A stretch of 64,000 nucleotides of DNA from Streptomyces hiroshimensis (GCF_014650335.1 NZ_BMUT01000005.1:205636-269635), one strand, 5' to 3'; shown: positions 1 to 10,698, counted from the first letter of the stretch. Translations and numbers: made by a program. Notes: a model not told the origin generated them from the sequence alone.

Positions 1-21
1 CCCCCCCGGCGCCCGGGCGGC

Positions 22-43
22 GCGGGGAGCGCCCGCTCCCCGC
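22..43 (-). terminator. Hairpin downstream of ilvC
   Basis: A 9-bp perfect stem (gcggggagc / gctccccgc) with a 4-base loop lies just past the ilvC stop. It has no clear T-run, as is common in streptomycete terminators. It probably ends the ilvBNC transcript. Confidence 0.5.
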
Positions 44-52
44 ACAGGAGGC

Positions 53-1150
<1,098 letters not shown>

Positions 1151-1164
1151 CTAGTTCCGGCCGG

Positions 1165-1689
1165 TCAGGCCGAACGGTCCAGCGCGCGCAGGCTGCGGTC
1201 CGTGATGGACCGGGCGCCGCGCCCTATGGCGATCGTCCCGGACTGCACCAGCTCCTTGATGCCGAACGGCTCCAGCATCTTGAGCATGGCGCCGAGCTTG
1301 TCGCTGCCGCCGGTCGCCTCGATGGTGACGGCCTCCGGGGAGACGTCGACGGTCTTGGCGCGGAAGAGCTGGACGATCTCGACGATCTGGGAGCGGGTCT
1401 CGTTGTCGGCGCGGACCTTCACCAGGACGAGTTCGCGGTGGATGGCCGCGCTGTCCTCCAGCTCGACGATCTTCAGCACGTTGACGAGCTTGTTGAGCTG
1501 CTTGGTCACCTGCTCCAGCGGCAGCGACTCGACGTTGACGACGATCGTGATGCGGGAGATGTCCGGGTGCTCGGTGACCCCGACGGCGAGGGAGTCGATG
1601 TTGAAGCCGCGGCGGGCGAACAGGGCGGCGATCCGGGTGAGGATGCCGGGGGTGTTCTCCACCAGGACGGAGAGCGTGTGCTTGGTCAT
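1165..1689 (-). CDS. ilvN: Acetolactate synthase regulatory (small) subunit
   Basis: IlvN binds IlvB, activates it and gives it valine feedback inhibition. The 174-aa protein starts MTKHTLSVLVENTPGILTR, the N-terminal ACT domain with the G-I-L-T-R valine-binding loop. A second ACT-like C-terminal domain follows from about residue 80 (RELVLVKV onward). The ATG at 1689 follows a purine-rich GAGAGA stretch. The gene sits between ilvB (29 bp upstream) and ilvC, so the three genes are almost certainly cotranscribed and controlled by the leader attenuator before ilvB. Confidence 0.96.
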   Translation of the reverse strand: MTKHTLSVLVENTPGILTRIAALFARRGFNIDSLAVGVTEHPDISRITIVVNVESLPLEQVTKQLNKLVNVLKIVELEDSAAIHRELVLVKVRADNETRSQIVEIVQLFRAKTVDVSPEAVTIEATGGSDKLGAMLKMLEPFGIKELVQSGTIAIGRGARSITDRSLRALDRSA

Positions 1690-1718
1690 GTGCTCGTTCT
1701 CTCTCTTCTCTCGGTCCC

Positions 1719-3620
1719 TCAGTCGTCCTCGGTGTCGCCGAAGTCCGGGCGGACTCCGCGCGCGGCGAGGATCTCGTCGTTGGAGGTGCCGGCGGCGACC
1801 ATCGGCCAGACCATCGCGTCCTGGTGGACGATGAAGTCGATCACGACGGGCCGGTCGTTGATGGAGTTGGCCTTCTCGATGACGGCGTCGAGCTGGTCGG
1901 GGCGCTCGCAGCGGATGCCGACGCAGCCCATGGCCTCGGCGAGCTTGACGAAGTCCGGGACGCGGGTGCCCTTGCAGGGCTCGGTGCCGGCGCCCGTGGC
2001 GGAGCCGCCGTCGGAGACGGCCGGGCCCGTGTGGAGCACCGTGTTGGAGTAGCGCTGGTTGTAGAACAGGGTCTGCCACTGGCGGACCATGCCGAGGGCG
2101 CCGTTGTTGATGATGGCGACCTTGACCGGGATGTCGTTGAGCGCGCAGGTGACCAGTTCCTGATTGGTCATCTGGAAGCAGCCGTCGCCGTCGATGGCCC
2201 AGACGGTGCGGTCGGGCATGCCGGCCTTGGCGCCCATCGCCGCGGGCACGGAGTAGCCCATCGTCCCGGCGCCGCCGGAGTTGAGCCAGGTGGCGGGCTG
2301 CTCGTAGTCGATGAAGTGCGCGGCCCACATCTGGTGCTGGCCGACGCCGGCGGCGTAGATGGTGTCCTTCGGCGCGAGCTGCCCGATGCGCTGGATGACC
2401 TGCTGCGGGGAGAGGCTGCCGTCCTCGGGCTGGTCGTAGCCGAGGGGGTAGGTGTCGCGCCAGCGGTTGAGGTCCTGCCACCAGGCGGCGTATCCCGTCC
2501 GGGCGGCCTCACCGTTACGGCCCTCGGCGTGCTCGGCCTGGAGGGCGACGATCAGGTCGGCGATGACCTCGCGGGCGTCACCGACGATCGGGACGTCGGC
2601 GGCGCGGTTCTTGCCGATCTCGGCGGGGTCGATGTCGGCGTGGACGATCTTGGCGTACGGGGCGAAGGAGTCCAGCTTGCCGGTGACGCGGTCGTCGAAG
2701 CGGGCGCCGAGGGCGATGATCAGGTCGGACTTCTGCAGGGCGGTGACGGCGGCGACGGAGCCGTGCATGCCGGGCATGCCCAGGTGCTGGGGGTGGCTGT
2801 CGGGGAAGGCGCCGAGCGCCATCAGGGTGGTGGTGACGGGGGCGCCGGTCAGCTCGGCGAGCACCTTCAGCTCGGCGGTCGCGCGGGCCTTGAGGACGCC
2901 GCCGCCGACGTAGAGCACGGGGCGGGCGGCCTGGCTGATCAGCTTGGCGGCCTCGCGGATCTGCTTGGAGTGCGGCTTGGTGACCGGGCGGTAACCGGGC
3001 AGGTCGGTGTGCGGGGGCCAGCTGAAGGTGGTCTGCGCCTGCAGGGCGTCCTTGGCGATGTCGACGAGCACGGGGCCGGGGCGGCCGGTGGAGGCGACGT
3101 GGAAGGCCTCGGCGATGGTGCGGGGGATCTCGGCGGGGTCGGTCACCAGCCAGTTGTGCTTGGTGATCGGCATGGTGATGCCGCAGATGTCCGCCTCCTG
3201 GAAGGCGTCCGTGCCGATCGCCTTGGAGGCGACCTGGCCGGTGATGGCGACCAGCGGGACGGAGTCCATGTGGGCGTCGGCGATCGGGGTGACGAGGTTG
3301 GTGGCACCGGGGCCGGAGGTGGCCATGCAGACGCCGACCTTGCCCGTGGCCTGGGCGTATCCGGTCGCGGCGTGGCCTGCGCCCTGCTCGTGACGGACCA
3401 GGACGTGGCGGACCTTCGAGGAGTCCATCATCGGGTCGTACGCGGGGAGGATCGCCCCGCCCGGGATCCCGAACACGATCTCGGCCCCGACCTCCTCCAG
3501 CGAGCGGATGAGGGACTGCGCGCCCGTGACGTGCTCGACGGTGGCGGGCTGGTGCGCCGCGCCGTTACGGGCCCGCGGCTGCGGATGGTGGGCCCCGGTG
3601 GCCTGCTCGGTCATCGACAT
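1719..3620 (-). CDS. ilvB: Acetolactate synthase catalytic (large) subunit
   Basis: IlvB is a thiamine diphosphate-dependent enzyme that condenses two pyruvates, or pyruvate and 2-oxobutyrate, in the first committed step of branched-chain amino-acid synthesis. The 633-aa protein has the N-terminal TPP-binding domain ([32 protein letters not shown] with the catalytic Glu), a central FAD-binding domain, and a C-terminal TPP domain with the [12 protein letters not shown]g/TPP motif. Starts at 3620 (MSMTEQ) or 3614 (MTEQ) are possible. GAGAAGAG is well spaced from the second ATG, while the first gives the N-terminus usual in relatives. An attenuator hairpin and a leader peptide lie upstream. Confidence 0.97.
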   Translation of the reverse strand: MSMTEQATGAHHPQPRARNGAAHQPATVEHVTGAQSLIRSLEEVGAEIVFGIPGGAILPAYDPMMDSSKVRHVLVRHEQGAGHAATGYAQATGKVGVCMATSGPGATNLVTPIADAHMDSVPLVAITGQVASKAIGTDAFQEADICGITMPITKHNWLVTDPAEIPRTIAEAFHVASTGRPGPVLVDIAKDALQAQTTFSWPPHTDLPGYRPVTKPHSKQIREAAKLISQAARPVLYVGGGVLKARATAELKVLAELTGAPVTTTLMALGAFPDSHPQHLGMPGMHGSVAAVTALQKSDLIIALGARFDDRVTGKLDSFAPYAKIVHADIDPAEIGKNRAADVPIVGDAREVIADLIVALQAEHAEGRNGEAARTGYAAWWQDLNRWRDTYPLGYDQPEDGSLSPQQVIQRIGQLAPKDTIYAAGVGQHQMWAAHFIDYEQPATWLNSGGAGTMGYSVPAAMGAKAGMPDRTVWAIDGDGCFQMTNQELVTCALNDIPVKVAIINNGALGMVRQWQTLFYNQRYSNTVLHTGPAVSDGGSATGAGTEPCKGTRVPDFVKLAEAMGCVGIRCERPDQLDAVIEKANSINDRPVVIDFIVHQDAMVWPMVAAGTSNDEILAARGVRPDFGDTEDD

Positions 3621-3722
3621 TCTCTTCTCGAAGGATTTCGACGGGTTCGATCGACGGATTCGACGGGTTCGACTGATTGAGCGGAGGTCGGTTTGGGTGG
3701 GTCTGTCACGTTCTAGTGCAAC

Positions 3723-3756
3723 AAAAAACCCCTCGTGCCGTGAGGCAAGCGAGGGG
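3723..3756 (-). terminator. Transcription attenuator of ilvBNC
   Basis: On the minus strand a 7-bp GC-rich outer stem (cccctcg / cgagggg) with an inner tgcc/ggca stem is followed at once by six T residues. This is a textbook intrinsic terminator. It lies 42 bp after the stop of the leader peptide and 102 bp before ilvB. This is the arrangement expected when ribosome stalling on branched-chain codons lets transcription continue into ilvB. Confidence 0.85.
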
Positions 3757-3798
3757 AGCGCGCCGGTGTGGTCAGCAGGGCGTGTGAAAGGGCCTGCT

Positions 3799-3840
3799 TC
3801 AGCCGACGCGCTTTCCAAGTACGAGAATTCGGGTGCGCAT
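3799..3840 (-). CDS. ilvB leader peptide [13 protein letters not shown]
   Basis: A 13-codon reading frame encodes [13 protein letters not shown] and ends in TGA. It is too short for ordinary gene finders. GGAGGG lies about 8 bases upstream of the ATG. Five of its 13 residues are Ile, Leu or Val, and an intrinsic terminator follows it, so it is a regulatory leader for attenuation of ilvBNC. The same peptide sequence is known ahead of ilvB in other streptomycetes. A TTGACA sits at 3877-3872, overlapping the stop codon of the upstream gene, but I see no convincing -10 element at the right distance, so the promoter is unresolved. Confidence 0.85.
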   Translation of the reverse strand: MRTRILVLGKRVG

Positions 3841-3873
3841 GGAACCGACCCTCCACCCGCCACCTGGGAAGTG

Positions 3874-6800
3874 TCAAGTGGGTGGGACGGGCGTCTCATT
3901 ATTTGAGCGCAATGGAGCATGGGCGAGCGATCCGGCGCCCCCCGCGGACCCGGATCGTGTAGCGGACGGTACTGCTCCTGCGGGCAGGGCGCCGCCTCCG
4001 ACCCACGCTTTTGCGCCATCCCCCGGCGCGCCGGGGACGGGGTAGGCCCCGAGGTTCAGCGCGTGGCGCAGGCGGTGCTCGTCGAGCGGCCCGGCGAAGG
4101 CGGCGCCCAGGGCGTGGGTGCAGCCCATCGCGCGCAGGGCGAGTGCCTGCTCGGGGACGTCGACGCCGTCGGCGACGGACTGCATGCCCAGGTCGGTGGC
4201 GATCCTCAGCAGCCCGGCGGTGATCTTGTGCAGCCGGGCGGACTCCACCACGCCGTCGACCAGCCCGCGGTCGAGCTTGAGGGTGTCGATGGGCAGCCGG
4301 CGCAGGGCGCTGATGGCGGCATAGCCGCTGCCGAAGCCGTCGAGGGCGATCCGCACCCCCATCCGGCGCAGGGCGGCCAGCCGCCGCTCCAGCTCGTCCA
4401 GCGGCACCCGGGGGTCGCTTCCGGACAGCTCCAGGACGAGCGCGCCGGAGGGCAGCCCGTGGCGGATCAGCAGCCCCTCCAGGTTCTTGGCGGGCAGCGA
4501 CCTGTCCATCAGCCGGGCGGCGGACAGCCGGACGTACACGGGCACGGGGTGCCCCGCGCGGCAGCGCTGGGCGGCCTGCTCGACGGCCTTCTCCACCGTC
4601 CAGCGGCCCAGTTCGGCGATGCGGGCGGCCTCGTCGCCCCGGTCGTTCTCGGCCACGCGGAGATACTCCGCAGGGGTGAACAGTATTCCCTGGGCGGAGC
4701 GCCAGCGGGGCTGGGCGGCGACCGCCGTGACCGCGCCCGTGCCCAGATCGACGACGGGCTGGTGCAGCAGGGCGAACTCGCCCTCGTGCAGGGCGGTGCG
4801 CAGCCGTGTGGCGAGCTCGGCGCGGCGGACGACATCGGCCTGCATCTGCGGTGCGTAGAGCTCGACGCGGCCCTTGCCGGCCTGCTTGGCGCGGTACATC
4901 GCGAGGTCGGCGTTGCGCATCAGCTCGCCCGGGGTGATGCCGGGCTCGGCGAAGGCCACGCCGATGCTGGCGGCGACGCGGACCTCGGTGCCTCCTTCCA
5001 CGCGGTAGGGCTGGGAGAGGGTGACCCGCAGCCGGTCGGCGATCTCGTGGATGCGGTACTCGCGGGCGGCGGGGTCGCGGGTGCCGTCGCCGATGATGAG
5101 CGCCGCGAATTCGTCGCCTCCGAAGCGGGCCGTGGAGTCGCCCGCGCGGACGGAGTCCTGGAGGCGACGGGCCGCCTGGACGAGCAGCTCGTCGCCGGCT
5201 TGGTGGCCGACGCTGTCGTTCACCGCCTTGAAGCCGTCGAGGTCGATGAAGAGCACGGCGGTGCCCGCGTCGGTCGCTCTGCGGCCGGTGAGGGCCTGCT
5301 GGACGCGCTTGGTGAACAGGGCGCGGTTGGGCAGGTCGGTGAGCGGGTCGTGCTCGGCCGTGTGCTGGAGCTGGGCCTGGAGGCGGACGCGCTCGGTGAC
5401 GTCGCGGCTGTTGAAGATCAGGCCGCCGTGGTGGCGGTTGACCGTGGACTCGACGTTGAGCCATTCGCCGTCGCCGGAGCGGAAGCGGCACTCGATGCGG
5501 GTCGTGGGCTCCTCGGCGGGCGGCGCCGCGAGGAAGCGGCGCACCTCGTGGACGACTCTGCCCAGGTCCTCCGGGTGGATCAGCGAGGCCAGCTCGGAGC
5601 CGACGAGGTCTTCGGCCTCGCGCCCGTAGACCCCGGCGGCGGCCGGGCTGACGTAGCGCAGTATGCCCGTGGGCGCGGCGATCATGATCACATCGCTGGA
5701 GCCCTGGACGAGGGAGCGGAAGTGGTTCTCCTTCTGGGCCAGTTCCTGGGTGAGGGAGATGTTGTCCAGCAGCATGATGCCCTGGCGGATCACCAGGGCC
5801 AGGACGACCGTGCAGCCGGTGAACAGGACCACTTTGTCGACCTGGTGGCCGTCCAGGACGTTGTAGAGGATGCCCAGGGTGCACACCGCGGCGGCCAGGT
5901 ACGGCGTGAGGGCCGCGAGGGAGCCGGCGATGGGGCGGCTGGGGTGGTGCGGGTGCTGGGCCGAGCGGGCCGGGGCGGCATCGTCGCCGTCCTCGCGCGC
6001 GACCCAGGGGGCGTACGCCATGAGCATGTAGCCCGCGAACCAGCCGGCGTCGAGGATCTGGCCCGAGCGGTAGTGCGAGCGCAGCAGCGGCGAGGTGAAC
6101 AGGGCGTCGCACAGGACCGTCAGGGCGAGGGCCGCGATGGCGGTGTTGATGGCGGAGCGGTTGGCGGTCGAGCGCCGGAAGTGCAGGGCCAGCACCATGG
6201 ACACCAGGGCGATGTCCAGCAGCGGATAGGCCAGGGAGAGCGCGGCGTGGGCGACGCTCTCGCCCTCGAAGTGGGCGGTGTGCGCGAGCGCGAGGCTCCA
6301 GGAGAGCGTGAGCAGCGAGCCGCCGGTGAGCCAGGCGTCCAGGGCCAGGCAGACCCAGCCGGCCCGGGTGACGGGGCGGCGGGCGAGGACCAGCAGGCCG
6401 ATGATGGCCGGCGGCGCGAAGAGCAGGAAGCAGAAGTCGGCGATGGACGGCGTCGGCACGCGGGCGTCGAGGACGACCTCGTACCAGCCCCAGACAACGT
6501 TGCCGAGGCCGGCCATGGCCGAGGACGCGGCGAAGAGGAACCAGGCGAGCCGGAACCGCGTGCGGTGTGTGCGCCCGTACCAGAAGCAGGAGACGGCGGC
6601 GAGGACCGCGGCGCCGCCGAGGCCGAAGTCGCCCATGGCGGAGGCGAGCTCGCTCGATCCCCAGCCGAAGGCCGCACCTGTGGCATAGCCGCCGCAGACG
6701 AGGGCCAGCAGCAGCTGGGAGACCGGGCCCGAGCCGCCGGACGGGCGGGACAGGGCCGCCCCCGGGGCGCTCACCGCGCCGCCGTCCGAAGGAGCGGGAT

Positions 6801-6915
6801 CCATGGAAGCCACAGGAGCAGCGTCGCCACGCAGTGCGGTCGCGGTGCACAGGGCGGTCGTGGTGCACAGTGCGGTCGTGGTCGGTGCGTGAGCCGCGTC
6901 GGGTTGATCGTCCAT
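3874..6915 (-). CDS. cdgA: Membrane PAS-GGDEF-EAL c-di-GMP protein (CdgA type)
   Basis: A large membrane protein (1013 aa from the ATG at 6915) predicted to make the second messenger c-di-GMP. About eight to ten hydrophobic segments fill residues 67-380. A PAS domain follows (about 398-505), then a GGDEF domain (519-685) with intact [11 protein letters not shown] and an intact RxxD product-inhibition site (RAGD, five residues before GGDEF). The EAL domain (695-960) is degenerate: AAQ replaces [12 protein letters not shown] replaces the Asn motif, DGFGSGY replaces DDFGTGY and ADGV replaces AEGV. It is therefore probably a cyclase without phosphodiesterase activity. CdgA of S. coelicolor lies beside ilvB and is a BldD target, which fits the context. 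A GTG at 7017 is a longer alternative start, but it lies inside a BldD-like box. Confidence 0.8.
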   Translation of the reverse strand: MDDQPDAAHAPTTTALCTTTALCTATALRGDAAPVASMDPAPSDGGAVSAPGAALSRPSGGSGPVSQLLLALVCGGYATGAAFGWGSSELASAMGDFGLGGAAVLAAVSCFWYGRTHRTRFRLAWFLFAASSAMAGLGNVVWGWYEVVLDARVPTPSIADFCFLLFAPPAIIGLLVLARRPVTRAGWVCLALDAWLTGGSLLTLSWSLALAHTAHFEGESVAHAALSLAYPLLDIALVSMVLALHFRRSTANRSAINTAIAALALTVLCDALFTSPLLRSHYRSGQILDAGWFAGYMLMAYAPWVAREDGDDAAPARSAQHPHHPSRPIAGSLAALTPYLAAAVCTLGILYNVLDGHQVDKVVLFTGCTVVLALVIRQGIMLLDNISLTQELAQKENHFRSLVQGSSDVIMIAAPTGILRYVSPAAAGVYGREAEDLVGSELASLIHPEDLGRVVHEVRRFLAAPPAEEPTTRIECRFRSGDGEWLNVESTVNRHHGGLIFNSRDVTERVRLQAQLQHTAEHDPLTDLPNRALFTKRVQQALTGRRATDAGTAVLFIDLDGFKAVNDSVGHQAGDELLVQAARRLQDSVRAGDSTARFGGDEFAALIIGDGTRDPAAREYRIHEIADRLRVTLSQPYRVEGGTEVRVAASIGVAFAEPGITPGELMRNADLAMYRAKQAGKGRVELYAPQMQADVVRRAELATRLRTALHEGEFALLHQPVVDLGTGAVTAVAAQPRWRSAQGILFTPAEYLRVAENDRGDEAARIAELGRWTVEKAVEQAAQRCRAGHPVPVYVRLSAARLMDRSLPAKNLEGLLIRHGLPSGALVLELSGSDPRVPLDELERRLAALRRMGVRIALDGFGSGYAAISALRRLPIDTLKLDRGLVDGVVESARLHKITAGLLRIATDLGMQSVADGVDVPEQALALRAMGCTHALGAAFAGPLDEHRLRHALNLGAYPVPGAPGDGAKAWVGGGALPAGAVPSATRSGSAGGAGSLAHAPLRSNNETPVPPT

Positions 6916-7013
6916 TGGCCGTGCATCGCCCGTCGCCCCCCTCGAGTTCCGGTCCTCGCTGCGGCCGTTCCTGTGCACGCCGCAGCCCCCGTCCGGACGA
7001 TACACCAGACTCG

Positions 7014-7026
7014 TCACTCAGGGACA
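7014..7026. promoter_or_regulatory. Candidate BldD-binding box upstream of cdgA
   Basis: The 13-mer tcactcagggaca matches the BldD consensus TNACNCNGNNTNA at six of seven fixed positions. It lies about 100 bp upstream of the chosen cdgA start in an AT-richer stretch. BldD repression of cdgA with c-di-GMP as co-repressor is known in Streptomyces; use of this particular site is inferred. Confidence 0.5.
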
Positions 7027-7102
7027 TAGCTCATATACATAGCGTAATCAGCCACGGGGTTATGGACACTGAGTGCAGTCGAACGGTACCTCTACGTGGT
7101 AT

Positions 7103-8065
7103 CTAGCGGGCGACGACTACGACATTTTGCAGTGGCGCGTCCAGAGCGAATCTGGCCAGCTGATCACGCAGCAGCCGCTCGGCGCGCGGCAGGAAGGCCG
7201 AAGAGGGCCCACCCACATGGGGGGTGATCAGTGCCCCCGGCGCGCTCCACAGCGGGTGCCCGGGCGGCAGCGGCTCGGGGTCCGTGACATCGAGTGCGGC
7301 ACGCAGCCGACCTGCGTCCAGCTCGGCGAGAAGGGCCGTGGTGTCGACGACGGGACCGCGCGCGACGTTCACCAGCAGCGCCCCGTCCTTCATCCGCGCC
7401 AGGAAACCGGCGTTGACGAGCCCCCGGGTCTCCTCGGTGAGCGGCGTCGCGAGAATCACGACGTCGGCGTCGTGCAGCAAGCCGGGCAGGGCGGCGATCG
7501 GGTGCACGGGACCGCGCGCACTGTCCCGTGCGGAGCGTGCGACGCGTGTGACCCGCGCGCACTCGAAGGGCGCGAGCCGGTCCTCAATGGCGCTGCCGAT
7601 CGAACCGTAACCCACAATGAGCACCGACTTGTCGGCCAGCGCCGGCCGGAAGCCCTGGCGCCACTCCCCCGCGTCCTGCGCGCGCACGAAGCCGGGGATG
7701 TCGCGCAGCGAGGCGAGGGTGAGGGTGAGTGCGAGTTCGGCGGTGCTCGCGTCGTGCAGCCCGCGGGCGTTGCACAGCACGGCGCCCTTCGGCAGCCGGT
7801 CCACGACGGGCAGCAGGTGGTCCACGCCCGCGGTGAGCGCCTGCACGACCCGTACGCGCGTCATGGCGGCCAGCGGGCGCAGGCACGGCTCGGGGTCGGT
7901 GACGTACGGGACCGCGTAGAAGTCGCAGCGGGCGGGGTCGGTGGGGTAGTCCGGTCCGCCGTCCCAGAAGGCGTAGTCGAGGCCCTCCGGCAGCCCTTCG
8001 ATCCGCTCGGGCGGGAAGGGCAGCCAGACCAGGGGGCGGGCGGAACCGCTGTCATCTGCACTCAT
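7103..8065 (-). CDS. D-isomer-specific 2-hydroxyacid dehydrogenase
   Basis: An NAD(P)-dependent oxidoreductase that interconverts a 2-hydroxy acid and a 2-oxo acid; the substrate is not evident. The 320-aa protein has the nucleotide-binding loop GYGSIGSAIEDRL near residue 152, the catalytic Arg in VNVARGPVVD, the acidic residue in LDVTDPEPLPPGHPLW and the catalytic His in ITPHVGG. All catalytic positions are present. It lacks the ACT or other regulatory domain of phosphoglycerate dehydrogenase. The ATG at 8065 has no obvious ribosome-binding site. The gene is divergent from the aldo/keto reductase with a 73-bp gap. Confidence 0.88.
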   Translation of the reverse strand: MSADDSGSARPLVWLPFPPERIEGLPEGLDYAFWDGGPDYPTDPARCDFYAVPYVTDPEPCLRPLAAMTRVRVVQALTAGVDHLLPVVDRLPKGAVLCNARGLHDASTAELALTLTLASLRDIPGFVRAQDAGEWRQGFRPALADKSVLIVGYGSIGSAIEDRLAPFECARVTRVARSARDSARGPVHPIAALPGLLHDADVVILATPLTEETRGLVNAGFLARMKDGALLVNVARGPVVDTTALLAELDAGRLRAALDVTDPEPLPPGHPLWSAPGALITPHVGGPSSAFLPRAERLLRDQLARFALDAPLQNVVVVAR

Positions 8066-8138
8066 GCCTGGAGGCTATGCGATCGGGCCGTCGCGGCAGA
8101 GGTTAGTTTGGGGGCGAGGAACGGGAGGGGTACGGCCG

Positions 8139-9131
8139 GTGGAGCGCAGGAATATCGGTGCGGCGGCGCTCGAAGTGGGCGCGATCGGCCTGGGGTGCAT
8201 GCCCATGCACTGGGGATACACCGCCTCCCAGCGGAGCGGGCAGGGCGCGCTGCGCACGGTGCACGCGGCGCTCGACGCCGGCACGACCCTGCTGGACACC
8301 GCGGACATGTACGGGCCTTTCACCAACGAGTTGCTGGTGGGGCGGGTGCTGCGGGAGAGGCGTTCCGAGGCGTTCGTGTCGACCAAGTGCGGCCTGCTGG
8401 TGGGCGACAGCCACATCGTCGCCAACGGCCGCCCCGGCTATGTGAAACGGGCCTGCGACGCCTCGCTGCGCCGGCTGCAGACCGACGTCATCGACGTCTA
8501 CCAGCTGCACCGGCCCGATCCCGAGGTGCCCGTCGAGGAGACCTGGGGCGCGATGGCGGATCTGGTCTCCGCGGGCAAGGTGCGGGCACTGGGCTGGTGT
8601 GCGATCGGTGCGCGCAGACACCGCCGGTCGCGCGCGGGGCTGTACGACGCGACGATCCGGCAGCTGGAACGGGTGCAGCAGGTGTTCCCGGTGAGCTGTG
8701 TGCAAGTGGAGTTGTCGGTGTGGTCCCGGGAGGCGCTCGACGCACTCGTGCCCTGGTGCGCCTCCCGGGGCGTCGGCCTGCTGGCCGCCATGCCCCTGGG
8801 GAATGGTTTCCTCAGCGGCACGCTCACGCCGGGGCAGGGCTTCGAGCCGGAGGACCTCCGGGCGCGCCACCCGCGCTTCACCGCCGAGATGATGGCCGCC
8901 AACCAGCCGATCGTGGCGGGGCTGCGCCGGGTCGCGCTGCGCCACGACGCGACGGCCGCGCAGGTCGCCCTGGCCTGGGTGCTGGCGCAGGGCCGGCACG
9001 TCATACCCGTACCGGGCACGAAGAAGCCGGTGTGGGCGGTGCAGAACGCCGCGGCGGCCCAACTGCGGCTCACTCCCGAGGACTTCGCGGAGATAGCCGC
9101 ACTGCCCCGGGCCATGGGGTCCTGGGACTGA
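8139..9131 (+). CDS. Aldo/keto reductase
   Basis: A monomeric NADPH-dependent reductase of the (beta/alpha)8 AKR superfamily, 330 aa, substrate unknown. The catalytic tetrad is visible: Asp and Tyr in LLDTADMYG, Lys in FVSTKCGL and His in DVYQLHRPDP. The C-terminal cofactor loop is IPVPGTKKPVWAVQN. I chose the GTG at 8139 because GGGAGGGG lies 8 bases upstream; the open frame extends to 8064, but that part overlaps the divergent gene and is not family-like. A hairpin follows the stop. Confidence 0.9.
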   Translation: MERRNIGAAALEVGAIGLGCMPMHWGYTASQRSGQGALRTVHAALDAGTTLLDTADMYGPFTNELLVGRVLRERRSEAFVSTKCGLLVGDSHIVANGRPGYVKRACDASLRRLQTDVIDVYQLHRPDPEVPVEETWGAMADLVSAGKVRALGWCAIGARRHRRSRAGLYDATIRQLERVQQVFPVSCVQVELSVWSREALDALVPWCASRGVGLLAAMPLGNGFLSGTLTPGQGFEPEDLRARHPRFTAEMMAANQPIVAGLRRVALRHDATAAQVALAWVLAQGRHVIPVPGTKKPVWAVQNAAAAQLRLTPEDFAEIAALPRAMGSWD

Positions 9132-9144
9132 CGGGGCACGGCAA

Positions 9145-9168
9145 GGCGCACCGGACAAGGTGCGCCTA
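9145..9168 (+). terminator. Hairpin after aldo/keto reductase
   Basis: A 9-bp perfect stem (aggcgcacc / ggtgcgcct) with a 6-base loop lies 13 bp past the stop. There is no T-run. It is a likely terminator. The following 20 bases are an alternating purine-pyrimidine gcgcgcg stretch. Confidence 0.5.
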
Positions 9169-9252
9169 CGCGCGCGTGCGCGCGCGTGGCCACGCCCCCG
9201 GTATGGCACAGTGCCGGGTGAACGATGGCTGCACCGGCGAGAGGAACGCACC

Positions 9253-10440
9253 GTGCGACGACGTCCCCGTGTCCGTACCGGCGCCGCCGCGCCGGCCGCC
9301 GCGCTGCTGCTGACCGTCTCCTTGCTGCTCGCGGGCTGTTCGGGCGGGGAGGGCTTCCCGGGCGTGGGCCCGTCGCCGGGTTCGGCGGCCAAGTCGCCCG
9401 GGAAGGACGGCTCTTCGGCCACCCCCTCGGCCTCGCCGGCGCCCGCCAAGGGCTCGGTCAAGGTCGTCCGGACGCTCACCGCCAAGCTCGGCTCGCCGTG
9501 GGGCGTCGCAGCGCTGCCCGGCGGCGACCTCCTGGCCGGCTCGCGCGACACCGGAAAGATCATCCGGGTGGCGGCGAAGGACGGGGCGCAGAGCGAGGTG
9601 GGCGAGGTGCCCGGCGTCGTCAAGGGCGGCGAGGGCGGCCTGCTGGGCCTCGCGGTCTCGCCCGACTTCGCCACCGACCGCCTGGTGTACGCGTACTTCA
9701 CCACCGATTCGGACAACCGCATCGCCCGCCTGCGCTACGACGAGCGCAAGCCCGCGGGGCAGCGGCTGGGGGCGCCCGACACGGTGCTCCGGGGCATCCC
9801 CAAGGGCGCGGTCCACAACGGCGGCCGCATCGCCTTCGGCCCCGACCGGATGCTCTACGCCGGGACGGGCGAGAGCGGGCAGCGCGGCCTCGCCCAGGAC
9901 AAGGAGTCCCTCGGCGGGAAGGTCCTGCGCATGACGCCGGACGGCCGCCCCGCGTACGGCAACCCCGAGGAGAACTCCGTCGTCTACTCCTACGGCCACC
10001 GCAACGTGCAGGGCCTGGCGTGGGACGCGGGCAACCGCCTGTGGGCGTCGGAGTTCGGTCAGGACACCTGGGACGAGCTCAACCTGATCCGGCCCGGCGG
10101 CAACTACGGCTGGCCCGTCGCCGAGGGCAAGGCGGGCAGGTCCGGCTACACCGACCCCGTCGAGCAGTGGAAGACCTCCGACGCCTCCCCCAGCGGCCTC
10201 GCCTTCGCCAAGGGCTCGCTGTGGATGGCGGGCCTGCGCGGCGAGCGCCTGTGGCGGATCCCGCTGGACGGCACGAGGCCGGTGGCCGGCCCGCAGGCGT
10301 TCCTGCAGGGCGAGTACGGGCGGCTGCGCACGGTCGTGGCCACGGACGACGGCGGGCTGTGGCTGACGACGAGCAACACCGACGGGCGCGGGAAGCCGGG
10401 CGGGGAGGACGACCGCATCCTGCGGCTCGAAGTGAGCTGA
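9253..10440 (+). CDS. PQQ-type sorbosone/glucose dehydrogenase-like lipoprotein
   Basis: A secreted lipoprotein (395 aa) with the six-bladed beta-propeller of soluble glucose/sorbosone dehydrogenases (GSDH). The signal sequence ends in a lipobox (LLLAGC, residue about 30), followed by a Ser/Pro/Gly-rich linker and the propeller from about residue 70. Propeller motifs include SPWGVAALPGGDLL, GGEGGLLGLAVSPDF, HNGGRIAFGPD, YSYGHRNVQGLAWD and NYGWP. The PQQ and calcium region around GHRNVQGLAW is kept, but the true substrate is unknown. The GTG start at 9253 follows GAGAGG; the longer frame begins in a repetitive gcgcg tract with no site. Confidence 0.88.
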   Translation: MRRRPRVRTGAAAPAAALLLTVSLLLAGCSGGEGFPGVGPSPGSAAKSPGKDGSSATPSASPAPAKGSVKVVRTLTAKLGSPWGVAALPGGDLLAGSRDTGKIIRVAAKDGAQSEVGEVPGVVKGGEGGLLGLAVSPDFATDRLVYAYFTTDSDNRIARLRYDERKPAGQRLGAPDTVLRGIPKGAVHNGGRIAFGPDRMLYAGTGESGQRGLAQDKESLGGKVLRMTPDGRPAYGNPEENSVVYSYGHRNVQGLAWDAGNRLWASEFGQDTWDELNLIRPGGNYGWPVAEGKAGRSGYTDPVEQWKTSDASPSGLAFAKGSLWMAGLRGERLWRIPLDGTRPVAGPQAFLQGEYGRLRTVVATDDGGLWLTTSNTDGRGKPGGEDDRILRLEVS

Positions 10441-10461
10441 GCGCCTCCGCACCGCTTTTCC

Positions 10462-10489
10462 TTGGACCGTACATCAGTCCGCCTATGCT
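10462..10489 (+). promoter_or_regulatory. Vegetative-type promoter for the 59-aa protein gene
   Basis: TTGGAC (10462-10467) and TATGCT (10484-10489) are separated by 16 bp, a close match to the HrdB consensus. The start codon of the small gene lies 30 bp downstream of the -10 element. Confidence 0.55.
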
Positions 10490-10518
10490 GGACGGAAGGG
10501 ACAGCGACGGGAGTTGAG

Positions 10519-10698
10519 ATGTTCAACGTGTTCGAGGAAGTGTTCGCGCCGGGCCGGAAGCACACTCAGGAGGAGCAGAACCGCCTCGAACTCACCCGCG
10601 ACGACGTCGGCGACGGGGACCCCGCGCGCGGCCCGGTCGATCTCGACTCGGGCCTGGTGGTCATACGCCCGCCCCGGCAAGGCTCCGCTCGGGACTGA
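10519..10698 (+). CDS. Small conserved actinobacterial protein (DUF6191-like)
   Basis: A 59-aa protein beginning MFNVFEEVFAPGRKHTQEEQ, acidic in the middle and ending in a short PP-rich tail. I recognise the pattern (FAPGRKH, ELTRDDVGDGDP, GPVDLDSG) as a small family common in streptomycetes and probably DUF6191; no function is known. GGGAG is well placed before the ATG and a good promoter precedes it. Its last 13 codons overlap, tail to tail, the end of the MMPL gene on the other strand. Confidence 0.75.
   Translation: MFNVFEEVFAPGRKHTQEEQNRLELTRDDVGDGDPARGPVDLDSGLVVIRPPRQGSARD

Noticed and set aside
3919..7029. 1036-codon open frame on the plus strand opposite cdgA
   Set aside because: Ala/Gly/Asp-biased composition without domains, a frame-shadow of cdgA.
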